Positions 1 to 9,621 of a DNA stretch of 64,000 nt are shown in pieces. Below the pieces are notes generated by a model. That model saw nothing but the letters and a program-made list of their open reading frames with translations, searched no databases and was not told the DNA's origin. Both the position numbers and the translations under genes were made by a program. This DNA is from Deltaproteobacteria bacterium (GTDB lineage: Bacteria; Myxococcota_A; UBA9160; UBA4427), in contig JADJOR010000001.1 of assembly GCA_016713665.1 (NCBI GenBank), positions 682,001-746,000 of the forward strand. Direction: 5' to 3'. The first letter of the stretch is position 1. Each line of letters starts with the position of its first letter.

Positions 1-848
1 TGCCGGTCGTCTCGGTGATCCACCATCCGCTCCACATCGATCGCGAGGCGGACTTCACGATCGAGCGCTCGCTCAAGAGGCGGATCAGCCGGACGCTCTA
101 CTTCCCGCTCTTCATGCAGCAGACGGTGGCCCCGCGGCTGGCGAAGATCGTGACGGTCTCGGAGGCCTCGAGGGAGGCGATCGAGCGCTATTTCCGGATC
201 CCGCAGAAGGACGTCTCGGTCGTCTACAACGGAACCGACACCGAGATCTTCCGCCCCCTGCCCCACGTCGCGAAGGAAGCGGATCTGCTCTTCGTCGGCC
301 GGACCGAGGATCGAAAGAAGGGCATCGGCACGATGTTCGAGGCCCTCTCGATGTTGCCGCCCCACGTGAAGCTCAAGATCGTCGACGGCCGCATCCCGAG
401 CCACGGCCTCGTCCCGCGCTTCACGCGCCAGTACGGCCTCGAGGGGCGGATCGAGATCGTCGACCGCATGTTGACCGTGCCCGAGCTCGTCGAGCAGTAC
501 TCGACGGCGAAGGTCGCGATCGTGCCTTCCTTCTTCGAGGGCTTCGGCTTTCCGGCGAGCGAGGCGATGGCCTGCGGCCTGTCCGTCATCGCGAACGACG
601 CCGGCGCGTTGCCCGAGGTCGTGGGCACCGACGGCCGGAGTGGACGTCTCGTCCCGCGCCGCAACGCACGGGCGCTCGCGGACGCGATGTGGGAATGCCT
701 GCGCGATCCGGCCGAGACCGAGCGCATGGGGCGCGCGGCCCGGGCGCGGGTCGAGCGCCTGTTTCAATGGGACCAGGCGGCCGCCGGGCTCGTCGACGTC
801 TTCGAGGAGGTGATCCGTGCTGCTCACGGTCGATCTCGAGCGGCTTGA
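1..848 (+). CDS. GT4 glycosyltransferase, C-terminal part (cut by window edge)
   Basis: Family GT-B retaining glycosyltransferase (GT4 type), about 281 residues visible; the N-terminal acceptor domain lies outside the window. The reading frame is open from base 3, so a GTG at 15 is not the start. What is left shows the C-terminal nucleotide-sugar domain: LLFVGRTEDRKKGI, then the classic E-x7-E region FFEGFGFPASEAMACG and a GALPEVVG loop. The stretch around IHHPLHIDREADF matches VHHPLTVDRRASF in the gene at 1583-2875, so the two are paralogues flanking one methyltransferase. It probably adds a sugar to a cell-surface or secreted polysaccharide or glycolipid; donor and acceptor cannot be told from sequence. 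It overlaps the next gene by 32 bases. Confidence 0.88.
   Translation, partial: PVVSVIHHPLHIDREADFTIERSLKRRISRTLYFPLFMQQTVAPRLAKIVTVSEASREAIERYFRIPQKDVSVVYNGTDTEIFRPLPHVAKEADLLFVGRTEDRKKGIGTMFEALSMLPPHVKLKIVDGRIPSHGLVPRFTRQYGLEGRIEIVDRMLTVPELVEQYSTAKVAIVPSFFEGFGFPASEAMACGLSVIANDAGALPEVVGTDGRSGRLVPRRNARALADAMWECLRDPAETERMGRAARARVERLFQWDQAAAGLVDVFEEVIRAAHGRSRAA
804..816 (+). promoter_or_regulatory. Extended Shine-Dalgarno for the methyltransferase start
   Basis: GAGGAGGTGATCC lies immediately before the GTG at 817 and is complementary to nearly the whole 16S rRNA 3' end (the anti-SD reads GATCACCTCCT). It sits inside the coding sequence of the upstream glycosyltransferase and fixes the GTG at 817 as the start of the next gene. 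Confidence 0.7.
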
Positions 849-1581
849 CGTCCGGCCGGGCCACTGGCTCCTCGACGCGGGCTGCGGCGAGGGACGCCAC
901 TGCTTCGGGAGCCAGGGGCGCGGCGCGAACGTCGTCGGCCTCGACCTCGACCTGCCGGCCATGCGCATGCCGGGCAAGGTCCTCGCGAAGCAGGGCCGGG
1001 CGAGCGGACGACTCGGCGCGATGCTCCAGGGCGACGCCTTCCATCTGCCCTTCGCCGACGCGAGCTTCGACCGCGTCATCTGCTCCGAAGTGATGGAGCA
1101 CGTCCACGACTACCGCGCCGCGGCGCGGGAGCTCGCCCGGGTCGCGAAGCCCGGCGCGAAGCTCGCCGTCACGATCCCCACCGCGACGAGCGAGAACCTC
1201 TACCTCCGCCTCGGCGACGACTATTTCGAGAGCCCCGGCGGCCACATCCGGATCTTCCGGCCCCGGGATCTCGCCGAGGGCCTCGCCGCGGCGGGCCTCA
1301 CGACCGTCGGATGCGGCTTCGCCCACGGCTTTCATACCCCCTACTGGATGCTGCGCTCGGTGATGCACCTCCCCTCCGCGGACAAGAGCCGACTCGTGCG
1401 CGCCTACCGCGAGTTCCTGATCCGGTCGACCGTCTCGCCGGCGATCGCGAAGGTCGAGCGCGTGCTCGACTTCATCTGCCCGAAGAGCGTGATCCTCTAT
1501 GCGGAGAAGCCCGTCGTGGCGCGACGGAGCAGCGGACTCGGCGCGAAGCTGCGTCGCAAGCGACCGACGGCGACGGCCTAG
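817..1581 (+). CDS. Class I SAM-dependent methyltransferase
   Basis: A 254-residue methyltransferase of the type 11 group. SAM motif I is LLDAGCGEGRH (about residues 18-28), the acidic end of strand 2 is VVGLDLD, and the post-motif region reads FDRVICSEVMEHVHDY, typical of small-molecule and sugar methyltransferases. GTG start chosen because a near-perfect Shine-Dalgarno precedes it. It is translationally coupled to the flanking glycosyltransferases (32-base overlap upstream, 1-base gap downstream), so it probably methylates the same glycan or glycolipid. Substrate unknown. Confidence 0.85.
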   Translation: MLLTVDLERLDVRPGHWLLDAGCGEGRHCFGSQGRGANVVGLDLDLPAMRMPGKVLAKQGRASGRLGAMLQGDAFHLPFADASFDRVICSEVMEHVHDYRAAARELARVAKPGAKLAVTIPTATSENLYLRLGDDYFESPGGHIRIFRPRDLAEGLAAAGLTTVGCGFAHGFHTPYWMLRSVMHLPSADKSRLVRAYREFLIRSTVSPAIAKVERVLDFICPKSVILYAEKPVVARRSSGLGAKLRRKRPTATA

Positions 1582-1582
1582 C

Positions 1583-2875
1583 ATGCCCCGCCCACTGCGC
1601 ATCGCCTTCGTCGCCTATCGCGGCAACATGAATTCGGGCGGCCAGGGGATCTACCTCTGGTTCCTCGCCCGCGAGATGGCGCGCCAGGGGCACGAAGTCG
1701 ACGTCTTCGTCGGACCGCCCTACCCCGACCCGATGCCCTTCGCACGGGTCGTCGAGCTCCCGAACCAGCAGTTCTGGGCGAAGTGGGTCCTCGGCCAGAC
1801 CGACCAGATCGTGCCCCGGAAGGACCCGCTGCAGATCCTCACGCCGCTGAACTTCTACGAGCTCGTCGCGAGCAGGATCGGCTTCCTGCCCGAGCTCGCA
1901 GCCTTCAGCTTCCGGGCCTTCCGGCGGATCGCCGAAGAGCTCCGCGCGGGCGCGCGCTACGACCTCGTCCACGACGTCCAATGCCTCGGCTACGGGCTGC
2001 TCGGCCTGCGGGCGATGGGGCTCCCGGTCGTGACGACGGTCCACCATCCGCTCACCGTCGATCGCCGCGCCTCGTTCGTGCGCGACGAGACGCTGCTCCA
2101 GGCGATCGGCACCATGAAGTTCTACCCGATCGGCATGCAATCCTTCGTCGCCCGCCGCCTCGACGCCGTCCTGACCTCCTCCGAGGTCGGCAAGCGACAG
2201 ATCGCGCAGGATTTCGCCGTCTCCCCGGATCGACTGATCAACGTCCGCAACGGCCTCGACACCGAGCTCTTCCGACCGGATCCCGGCATCGCGAAGCGCC
2301 CGGGCGAGATCCTCTGCATCGGCCGCTCCTCCGACCCCAACAAGGGAATCCGCACCCTCGTCCGCGCCCTCGCGAAGCTTCCGCCCCAGATCCGACTCAC
2401 CCTCGTCGACGACGACAACAGCGACAACAAGGTCCGACGCTGGGCCGGCGAGCTCTCGGTCCAGGACCGCCTGACGCTCACGGGGCGGGTCGATTCGGCC
2501 GAGCTCCTCGCGCTCTACCGTCGGGCCGAGCTCGTCGTCGTGCCTTCGCGCTACGAAGGATTCGGCCTGCCCGCCGTCGAGGCGATGGCGTGCGGAACCC
2601 CGGTCGTCGCCACCCGCGCCGGCGCGCTCACGGAGGTCATGGAGCGGACCGGCGGGGGACTCCTCACGCCCCGGGACGATCCCGATGCCCTCGCCGCCGC
2701 CATCGCGGCACTGATGGCGGACCCGGAGCGGCGCAGCGCCCTCGCCCGGAACGGGCGTGAGCGGGTCGTCGAGGCCTACTCCTGGCCCGAGATCGCGCGC
2801 ACCACCGCCGACGCCTACCGCAGCGTGATCGCGCGGCGGCGTTCTCGTCCGGCGCACACCAGCATCCGCGACTAA
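1583..2875 (+). CDS. GT4 family glycosyltransferase
   Basis: Complete 430-residue GT-B glycosyltransferase. The N-terminus MPRPLRIAFVAYRGN begins with the usual first strand plus a glycine-rich SGGQG loop; the C-terminal domain has ILCIGRSSDPNKGI, the E-x7-E motif YEGFGLPAVEAMACG and GALTEVM. ATG at 1583 is used because the family N-terminus starts there; an upstream in-frame ATG at 1499 would lie inside the methyltransferase. Paralogue of the first gene of the window. It ends convergently with the next gene: the two stop codons share bases in CTAA (2872-2875). Likely role is assembly of a surface glycan; specificity unknown. Confidence 0.88.
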   Translation: MPRPLRIAFVAYRGNMNSGGQGIYLWFLAREMARQGHEVDVFVGPPYPDPMPFARVVELPNQQFWAKWVLGQTDQIVPRKDPLQILTPLNFYELVASRIGFLPELAAFSFRAFRRIAEELRAGARYDLVHDVQCLGYGLLGLRAMGLPVVTTVHHPLTVDRRASFVRDETLLQAIGTMKFYPIGMQSFVARRLDAVLTSSEVGKRQIAQDFAVSPDRLINVRNGLDTELFRPDPGIAKRPGEILCIGRSSDPNKGIRTLVRALAKLPPQIRLTLVDDDNSDNKVRRWAGELSVQDRLTLTGRVDSAELLALYRRAELVVVPSRYEGFGLPAVEAMACGTPVVATRAGALTEVMERTGGGLLTPRDDPDALAAAIAALMADPERRSALARNGRERVVEAYSWPEIARTTADAYRSVIARRRSRPAHTSIRD

Positions 2876-3681
2876 CGCCCGATCGGCTCCGCCCCGCGCA
2901 CGGCCGGTCGCCCCACCAGGACGACCACGTCCGCGAGCGAAGGACTTCTCCGCGCGAGCCAGTCGGCCGCACGCAGACCGAGGTCCGCGATCGACGCCGG
3001 CAGACGCGAGAGCAGGGCCGTCCAGCCAGGCATGCCCCAGCCGAGGGAGATCCCGATCACGCGGTCGATCTCGAGGGCGCGCTCGGCCTGCTCGCGCATG
3101 AGATCGAGCTCGTAGCGGGTGAAGTGGTCGCTCGGCGTGTCGTAGCCCCGCCGCGTTCGAAGCGGCGGCAGGCCGAGCCATTCCTGGCGCAGGCCATCGA
3201 TCGCCCGCGTCACGCGACAGGCCAGCGAGTCGAAGTTCGCGATCGCGAGCACGACCACGCCGTCGCGGCGGGTGACGCGAGCCATCTCGGCGATGGCCGA
3301 CTCGGGCGCGTCGAAATGGTCGAGCGCGCCCTTGCAGAAGGAGGCATCGAAGGACTGCGCCGCGAAGGGCAGCGCATCGGCCCAGCCCCGGACCCAGGTC
3401 GGCGCCGTGAGACCGTCGGGGAGCGGGGCCGACTGGAAGAGCTGGGCCATGGCCGCCATGCGGGCCGAGGGCTCGGCCCCGACGACGCGTGCTCCCCGGC
3501 GCGCGAGGGCCACCGAGTCCTGGCCGACCCCGCTCCCGACGTCGAGCACGCGGCGCCCGCGCCCCGCTCCGGTCGAGTCGAGCGTGACCTCGGTCATGCG
3601 CGCGAACAGGAACTCACTGTCCCGCGCCAGGTTGGTCGGAATCACGTCGCTCATGTCCCGGTCGAGGTCGACGACTCGCAT
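2872..3681 (-). CDS. Class I SAM-dependent methyltransferase
   Basis: A 269-residue methyltransferase. Motif I is RVLDVGSGVGQDS, followed by VVGAEPSARM and the motif IV region FDASFCKGALDHFD. ATG at 3681 was chosen because it follows the upstream kinase stop (3693) by 11 bases; the open frame continues far upstream but only as a shadow of the kinase. The C-terminal half (RTRRGYDTPSDHFTRYEL) resembles UbiE/quinone or lipid methyltransferase-like proteins, but the substrate cannot be assigned. It is the second gene of a minus-strand pair with the histidine kinase. Confidence 0.8.
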   Translation of the reverse strand: MRVVDLDRDMSDVIPTNLARDSEFLFARMTEVTLDSTGAGRGRRVLDVGSGVGQDSVALARRGARVVGAEPSARMAAMAQLFQSAPLPDGLTAPTWVRGWADALPFAAQSFDASFCKGALDHFDAPESAIAEMARVTRRDGVVVLAIANFDSLACRVTRAIDGLRQEWLGLPPLRTRRGYDTPSDHFTRYELDLMREQAERALEIDRVIGISLGWGMPGWTALLSRLPASIADLGLRAADWLARRSPSLADVVVLVGRPAVRGAEPIGR

Positions 3682-3692
3682 GCGACGGGAGG

Positions 3693-5814
3693 CTAGCAGC
3701 GCGGGTCGATCGAACGACCGCTCGCGCCCTCCTCGATCCGCGGTGCCCGCGCGAGGATCGGCAGCCGGATCTCGAAGGTCGCCCCGCTGCCCGGCGCGCC
3801 CTCGGCCCGGATCCCGCCGCCGTGGCGCTCGACGATCTGGAAGCAGGTCGCGAGGCCGAGGCCCGTGCCCGTCCCGACCGCCTTCGTCGTGAAGTAGGGC
3901 TCGAAGATGCGATCGAGATCGCGCGGCGGGATGCCGACCCCGTCGTCGGAGATCCGGACGACGACCTCGTCCCCGACCTGCCTCGTCGCGAGTCGGACGA
4001 CGCCGTGCGTCGTCTCGCCCCCGGCCGCGCGCGCCTCGTCGATCGCCTGGTGGGCGTTGACGAGCAGGTTCATGAAGACCTGCTTGAGCTGCATCGGGTA
4101 GCCCTCGATCTCCGGCAAGGAGCCGTAGTCCTTCTCGATCACGACGCCCCGCTTGAACGTCGCCTGCACGATGTTGGCCGTCGAGTCGAGCGCCTGATTC
4201 ACGTCCGTCGAGACACGCTCGGGGAGATCGGGGCGCGAGAAGTCGCGCAGGTCCTTCACGATGTGGCGGATCCGATCGGCGCCCTCGAGCGACTCGCTGA
4301 GCGCCTTCTCGAAGTCGGAGCGCAGGAAGTCGAGATCGATCTCCCGCGCGACCGACGCGAGCGCCCCCGACGCCCGCTCGATCGGCCCGGACTCCCCGTC
4401 GGCGATCGCCCGCTGCAGCGTGTCGAGCGCTTCGAAATGGCGGCCGAGATCGGCGAGGTATTCCGTCATCTGATGGAGATTGGTCTGGATGAAGCCGATC
4501 GGGTTGTTGACTTCGTGGGCGAGCCCGGCGGCGAGCTGACCGATGGACGCCATCTTCTCCGACTGCCGGACCTGCTGCTCGAGCGCCTTCACGCTCGAGA
4601 GATCCTGGAAGATCGCGACGACGCCCTGCGAGCGGCCGCCCTCGTCGAGGCGGGGCGAGCAGGAAATCCCGACCGGAATCCAGGTCCCGTCGCTCCGGCG
4701 CAGCCGCGCCTCGGCACCGCGGCTGCGGACGCCGCGGGCGCGGCAGGCTTCGATCGGATCCTCGTCGTCGCCGGGATGATCGAACCAATCGCGGATCTCC
4801 CGGCCTCCGAGATCGCCATCGACCCCACCGAGGATCGCCTCCGCCGCGGGGTTCGCATAACGCACTCGACCCTCGAGATCGACGACCAGCAACGCGCTGT
4901 TCAGACTCTCGACGATGTCGCGAGTATCGCGCTGGAGCGTCTCGAGGCGCTGCGAGAGCCACTCGCTCTCGGTCACGTCCGAAACGAGCACGAGCCCCGC
5001 GTCCGCGCGCGTCGAGGGGCCGACCTCGAACCTCGTAGGTCCGCGTCGTTCCGTCGCGCCCGGCGACCCGCACGAGCAGGACCGAGCGCCCCGAGCGCGC
5101 GAAGTTCGTCGCATCGCCGCCCCCCGCGCCCGACCCGTCGAGGAACTCCGCGGGCAAGCGATCCGAGAGCCGCTCGGGCCGCGCCGCGCCGGTTCCCGTT
5201 TCGCGCGGCGGAAACAGCCGATCGAATTCCGGATTGGAGGCGACGAGCCGACCCGCGTCGTCGATCACCGCGAGCCCGGCGGGCATCTCGGCCACGATCG
5301 CCGCATTGAGCCCCTCGAGCCAGCGAATGCGCTCGAGGGCGACGCGCTGCTGGCGCTCGAGGCGCCCGCGCCGGACCTGCTCGAGCAGCACGATCGGCAG
5401 GACGTCGCCATAGTCGGGCCCGACCGCCACGCAATCCGACGCCCCGGCCCGGAAGGCGTCGAGCGCCGCCTCGCGCGCGTCTTCGGCGACGACGACGACC
5501 GCCGGTGGACCGGACGGGGCGATCGCGGCGAGCAGGGTCGCGAACTCGCGCTGCGCGACCCGATCGATCAGGACGAGGTCGATCGCGGGATCCCCGGTCG
5601 CATCCGCGAGCTCCCCGGGCGTCCCTGCCCGGAGCAGCTCGACCGGATCCCCGAGTCGCGCGAGCGCCGCCGTCGTCTCGGCCGCCATCGCCGGGGGCCC
5701 CGCGCCGATCGCCCTTCCGCCGGCGACGACGACGATGCGGATCACGCCGGATCCCGCACGCCGGGGCGACGTCGATCTCGAGACGGGCGCAGCTCGGCGC
5801 GCAGGGGGACTCAT
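3693..5814 (-). CDS. Hybrid sensor histidine kinase (receiver-like, PAS, PAS, HisKA, HATPase), frameshifted
   Basis: Joined across a frame break this is about 700 residues. The N-terminal part is a receiver-like domain (IRIVVVAGGRAIGAG...DLVLIDRV...VVVVAED), then a PAS domain (GLAVIDDAGRLVASNPEFDR). The frame then changes near 5015-5045, after RDGTTRTYEV, and continues with DAGLVLVSDVTESEW, a second PAS (ALLVVDLEGRVRYANPAAE), HisKA with phospho-acceptor LAHEVNNPIG, and HATPase boxes NLLVNAHQAI, DDGVGI and GTGLGLA. The receiver lacks a clear phospho-acceptor aspartate. Start ATG 5814 is the longest reasonable; GTG 5745 would begin right at the first strand. It diverges from an NtrC-type activator, its likely partner. 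Confidence 0.75.
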
Positions 5815-5923
5815 CGCGGTCTCGCTGACTCCGGTCCGAGTCCGATCGGGATCGGTCAGGCGTCGAGCAGGGGGTCGCGCCAAATTAGCCGATCGACCCG
5901 CGCCGCCCAACGCGAATCCGCGC

Positions 5924-5953
5924 TTGTCCACCGCCCGCGACCTCGTCTAGACT
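5924..5953 (+). promoter_or_regulatory. Candidate sigma-70 promoter of the NtrC-type gene
   Basis: TTGTCC (5924-5929), an 18-base spacer, then TAGACT (5948-5953). Transcription would begin near 5960, leaving a leader of about 26 bases before the CTG start at 5986. The same TAGACT hexamer lies just upstream of several other genes in the window. Confidence 0.45.
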
Positions 5954-5975
5954 CCGACTGCCCCCTCCGCACTGC

Positions 5976-5979
5976 GGAG
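5976..5979 (+). promoter_or_regulatory. Shine-Dalgarno supporting a CTG start
   Basis: GGAG with a 6-base spacer to CTG at 5986. There is no in-frame ATG, GTG or TTG near the beginning of the conserved receiver domain, so this site decides the start of the NtrC-type gene. Confidence 0.5.
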
Positions 5980-5985
5980 TGTCCC

Positions 5986-7383
<1,398 letters not shown>

Positions 7384-7449
7384 TCCCGGACGGAGGCTGG
7401 CGCGGTCCCGGACCGAGGGTCGCGCGGTCCCGGACGGAGGCGTTCGGCG
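7384..7449 (+). repeat. Three tandem 22-bp repeats
   Basis: Three consecutive 22-base units (7384-7405, 7406-7427, 7428-7449), each beginning TCCCGGACSGAGG, start at the first base after the NtrC-type stop codon. Units 1 and 2 differ at few positions; unit 3 diverges in its last third. Function unknown; a binding array or replication-slippage product are both possible. Confidence 0.75.
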
Positions 7450-7519
7450 ATCCGGCCCGGGGCGTTCGCGATCGGAACGCACGCGTACAGATCCGAACGC
7501 CGATTCCGTTCTGAACGCC
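7439..7519 (+). promoter_or_regulatory. Cluster of GGCGTTC / GAACGCC heptamers (candidate activator sites)
   Basis: GGCGTTC occurs at 7439-7445 and 7461-7467 and its inverse GAACGCC at 7495-7501 and 7513-7519, with a 6-of-7 copy at 7475-7480. The pair 7461-7480 forms an inverted repeat. The cluster is 210-290 bases upstream of a sigma-54 promoter, a normal distance for enhancer sites bound by NtrC-type activators. Identity of the binding protein is inference. Confidence 0.45.
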
Positions 7520-7681
7520 CCCCATCGTCGGACTCTTGACGCCCGAGCGGCCGCTTCCGCGCTCCGGCGCGTCCGCGGGCGGCGCCTTGCTGAAATATTC
7601 TGCATAGCAGCGCCCTTTCGGAGCCCCTGAAATCGCCTTCGATTCCAGGCACTTCCCCCACCGCGCTGCCGGCCCGCCCCC

Positions 7682-7700
7682 GAATTCCGGTGAATTCCGG
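7682..7700 (+). repeat. Direct repeat of GAATTCCGG with 10-base period
   Basis: GAATTCCGG at 7682-7690 and again at 7692-7700, one helical turn apart, 28 bases upstream of the sigma-54 promoter. It could be a protein site on one face of the helix; no family is recognised. Confidence 0.45.
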
Positions 7701-7727
7701 GTCAAGTCCCGCGATTCGCGCACCCGC

Positions 7728-7745
7728 TTGGCACGGGCCCTGCTT
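7728..7745 (+). promoter_or_regulatory. Sigma-54 (-24/-12) promoter of the FliA-like sigma gene
   Basis: TTGGCAC-GGGCC-CTGCTT: the -24 GG (7730-7731) and -12 GC (7742-7743) are separated by exactly 10 bases, and the match to TGGCAC-N5-TTGCW misses one base. Transcription would begin near 7755. The rest of the 7384-7851 gap holds the repeats described above and no gene. Confidence 0.7.
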
Positions 7746-7851
7746 TGGGGATGCGCATGTCCGGCAGCGCGATCGCAGCGCGGCCGGTTCGAAGACCGAG
7801 GCGGCGGCGGCACGAAGGCGCAACCGGCTCAAGACCAGGACCGCAGACGGA

Positions 7852-8658
7852 ATGGGCGGGCACATGGCGAACCGACGAGAGGAACCGATCGAGATGGAAA
7901 CGCTGCTGCGCGAGGCCAAGGAGCTCCACGACGGAATCCCGGCCAATCTGAAGGAGGAGATCGTCCTCGAGCACACCCCGTTGATCCGCTACATCGTGAA
8001 CCGGATCGCCGTACGCCTCCCCTCCCACATCGACCTCGACGACCTGCATAACACGGGCGTGATCGGCCTGATGGACGCGATCGAGAAGTACGACCCCGAG
8101 AAGAACTGCAAGTTCAAGACCTACGCCGAGTTCCGCATCAAGGGCGCGATCCTCGACCAGCTCCGTTCCCTCGACTGGGTCCCCCGCAGCGTGCGCCAGA
8201 AGGGCCGCCGGCTCGAGCGCGCCTACGGCGAGGTCGAGCAGCGCCTCGGCCGCTCCGCCAACGAGGACGAGGTCGCCGATTCGCTCGGTCTCGAGCTCGA
8301 CAAGTTCCACACGCTGATCAACCAGGTGAAGGGCATCTCGCTCGTGAACCTCGAGGAGATCCGCGGCACGAACTCCGACGGCGATCGCTCGGGCACCTTC
8401 GCCGACATCATCGAGGACGTGCAGTCCGAGAACCCCTTCGCCTCCCTGAAGCACATGGAGACGAAGCACGTCATCTCCGACACGATCGGCTCGCTCCCGG
8501 AGAAGGAGCGCCTCGTGATCTCGCTCTACTACTACGAGGATCTCAACATGAAGGAGATCGGGACGATCCTCGGGATCACCGAGAGCCGCGTGTGCCAGAT
8601 CCATACCAAGGCTGTCATGCGCCTGCGCTCGAAGCTGAAGGGCATGGTCGACCGGTAG
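7852..8658 (+). CDS. FliA/WhiG-family RNA polymerase sigma factor
   Basis: A 268-residue alternative sigma factor (sigma-28 class). Region 2 reads DLHNTGVIGLMDAIEKYDP followed by FKTYAEFRIKGAILDQLRS and DWVPRSVRQKGR, the signature of FliA/WhiG/SigB proteins; region 4 ends ERLVISLYYYEDLNMKEIG...ESRVCQIH. ATG 7852 is the longest start after the promoter; ATG 7864 is equally plausible and neither has a strong ribosome site. Expressed from a sigma-54 promoter behind an NtrC-type activator gene, so it probably passes a signal to a second promoter class such as motility or envelope genes. No flagellar genes are visible here. The downstream PP2C gene is convergent. Confidence 0.9.
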   Translation: MGGHMANRREEPIEMETLLREAKELHDGIPANLKEEIVLEHTPLIRYIVNRIAVRLPSHIDLDDLHNTGVIGLMDAIEKYDPEKNCKFKTYAEFRIKGAILDQLRSLDWVPRSVRQKGRRLERAYGEVEQRLGRSANEDEVADSLGLELDKFHTLINQVKGISLVNLEEIRGTNSDGDRSGTFADIIEDVQSENPFASLKHMETKHVISDTIGSLPEKERLVISLYYYEDLNMKEIGTILGITESRVCQIHTKAVMRLRSKLKGMVDR

Positions 8659-8684
8659 GTCGGGCTCCGGTCCGGGCGCGGACT

Positions 8685-9416
8685 TCAGTCTTCCTTCTCG
8701 ACCCGCACCAGCAGGACCGTCACGTTGTCGAGCCCGCCGGCGGCATTGGCCGCCTCGACGAGACGCGCCGCCGCCCGCTCGAGATCCGCCTCGCCGCCGA
8801 CGCAATCGGCGATCTCGGCGTCCCCCACGTGGGTCGTGAGCCCATCGGAGCAGAGCACGAACACGTCGCCCGGCTGCGGCGTCATCTCCGCCAGATCGGG
8901 CTCGATCCGGGGCCGCACGCCGAGCGCACGCGTCAGCACGTGGCGATGCGGGTGGGCCCGCGCCGCCTCCTCGCTGATCGCCTGGCGGCGGAGCAGCTCC
9001 GCCACGATCGAGTGATCGTCGGTCAGCGCTCGAAGCCGCGCGTTGCGCAGCAGATAGGCCCGGCTGTCGCCGACGTGGGCCAGGGCGAGGCGCTCCGCGC
9101 CGAAGAGCATGGAGACGAGCGTCGTGCCCATGCCGGCCAGTTCGGCCTTGCCCTCCGCCGCACGGAAGATCTCCCGATTGGCACAGGCCACCGCATGGCG
9201 CAGACGTTCGGCCAGGGAGACGGTCGCCCCCTCGAGCGTTTCGATCGCCCGGATGGCGGCCTCGGCCGCGAGCTGGCTCGCGACCTGCCCGGCCTTGTGA
9301 CCCCCCATCCCATCGGCGACCAGAAAGAGGCCGAGATCGGGGACGATCGCATAGCGATCCTCGTTGGCCTGGCGGCGCATGCCGACGTCGGTCCGAGCCG
9401 CCGAGCGAAGCCACAT
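8685..9416 (-). CDS. PP2C-type serine/threonine protein phosphatase
   Basis: A 243-residue Stp1/PrpC-type metal-dependent phosphatase. All the usual motifs are present: DVGMRRQANEDRY near the N-terminus, VADGMGGH, MGTTLVSML, GDSRAYLL, FVLCSDGLT and GLDNVTVLLV, with the metal-binding aspartates conserved. It is cytosolic and normally opposes a PASTA or Hanks-type Ser/Thr kinase; no such kinase is in this window. It ends 26 bases from the end of the sigma gene on the other strand and diverges from the response regulator at 9622. Confidence 0.9.
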   Translation of the reverse strand: MWLRSAARTDVGMRRQANEDRYAIVPDLGLFLVADGMGGHKAGQVASQLAAEAAIRAIETLEGATVSLAERLRHAVACANREIFRAAEGKAELAGMGTTLVSMLFGAERLALAHVGDSRAYLLRNARLRALTDDHSIVAELLRRQAISEEAARAHPHRHVLTRALGVRPRIEPDLAEMTPQPGDVFVLCSDGLTTHVGDAEIADCVGGEADLERAAARLVEAANAAGGLDNVTVLLVRVEKED

Positions 9417-9621
9417 GCGGGGTCTCCCTGGGCACGAAACGAGTCGGCCGAGCCCGTTCCGCTATCGGAGCGGGACCGGGACGGCTTGACCGGGGAGAAC
9501 GAGCCGGGCTCAGCCGTGCGCAAAAATCCCGTCAATCCCGCGGCAGACCGCGACGATACGGCACGCGAGCGGTACGCTCATCGGCTGCGCCGGGCGGCCC
9601 GCGCCCGAACCGGGGGGATGG

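Noticed and set aside
2872..5931. A single open frame of 1019 codons joining kinase N-terminus to the methyltransferase.
   Set aside because: The middle third is out-of-frame shadow of the HisKA/HATPase region; the true kinase continues in another frame and the methyltransferase has its own ATG.
7384..7449. Possible CRISPR array.
   Set aside because: The three 22-base units are directly adjacent with no spacers, and no cas genes are present.
7852..8658. Housekeeping or general-stress SigB with adjacent PP2C partner-switch.
   Set aside because: The PP2C is convergent and of the Stp1 type without a PAS or anti-anti-sigma partner, and no RsbW-like kinase is present.
9417..9621. Promoters in the gap between PP2C and the response regulator.
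   Set aside because: GATACG and TTGACC fragments occur but no pair has acceptable spacing.
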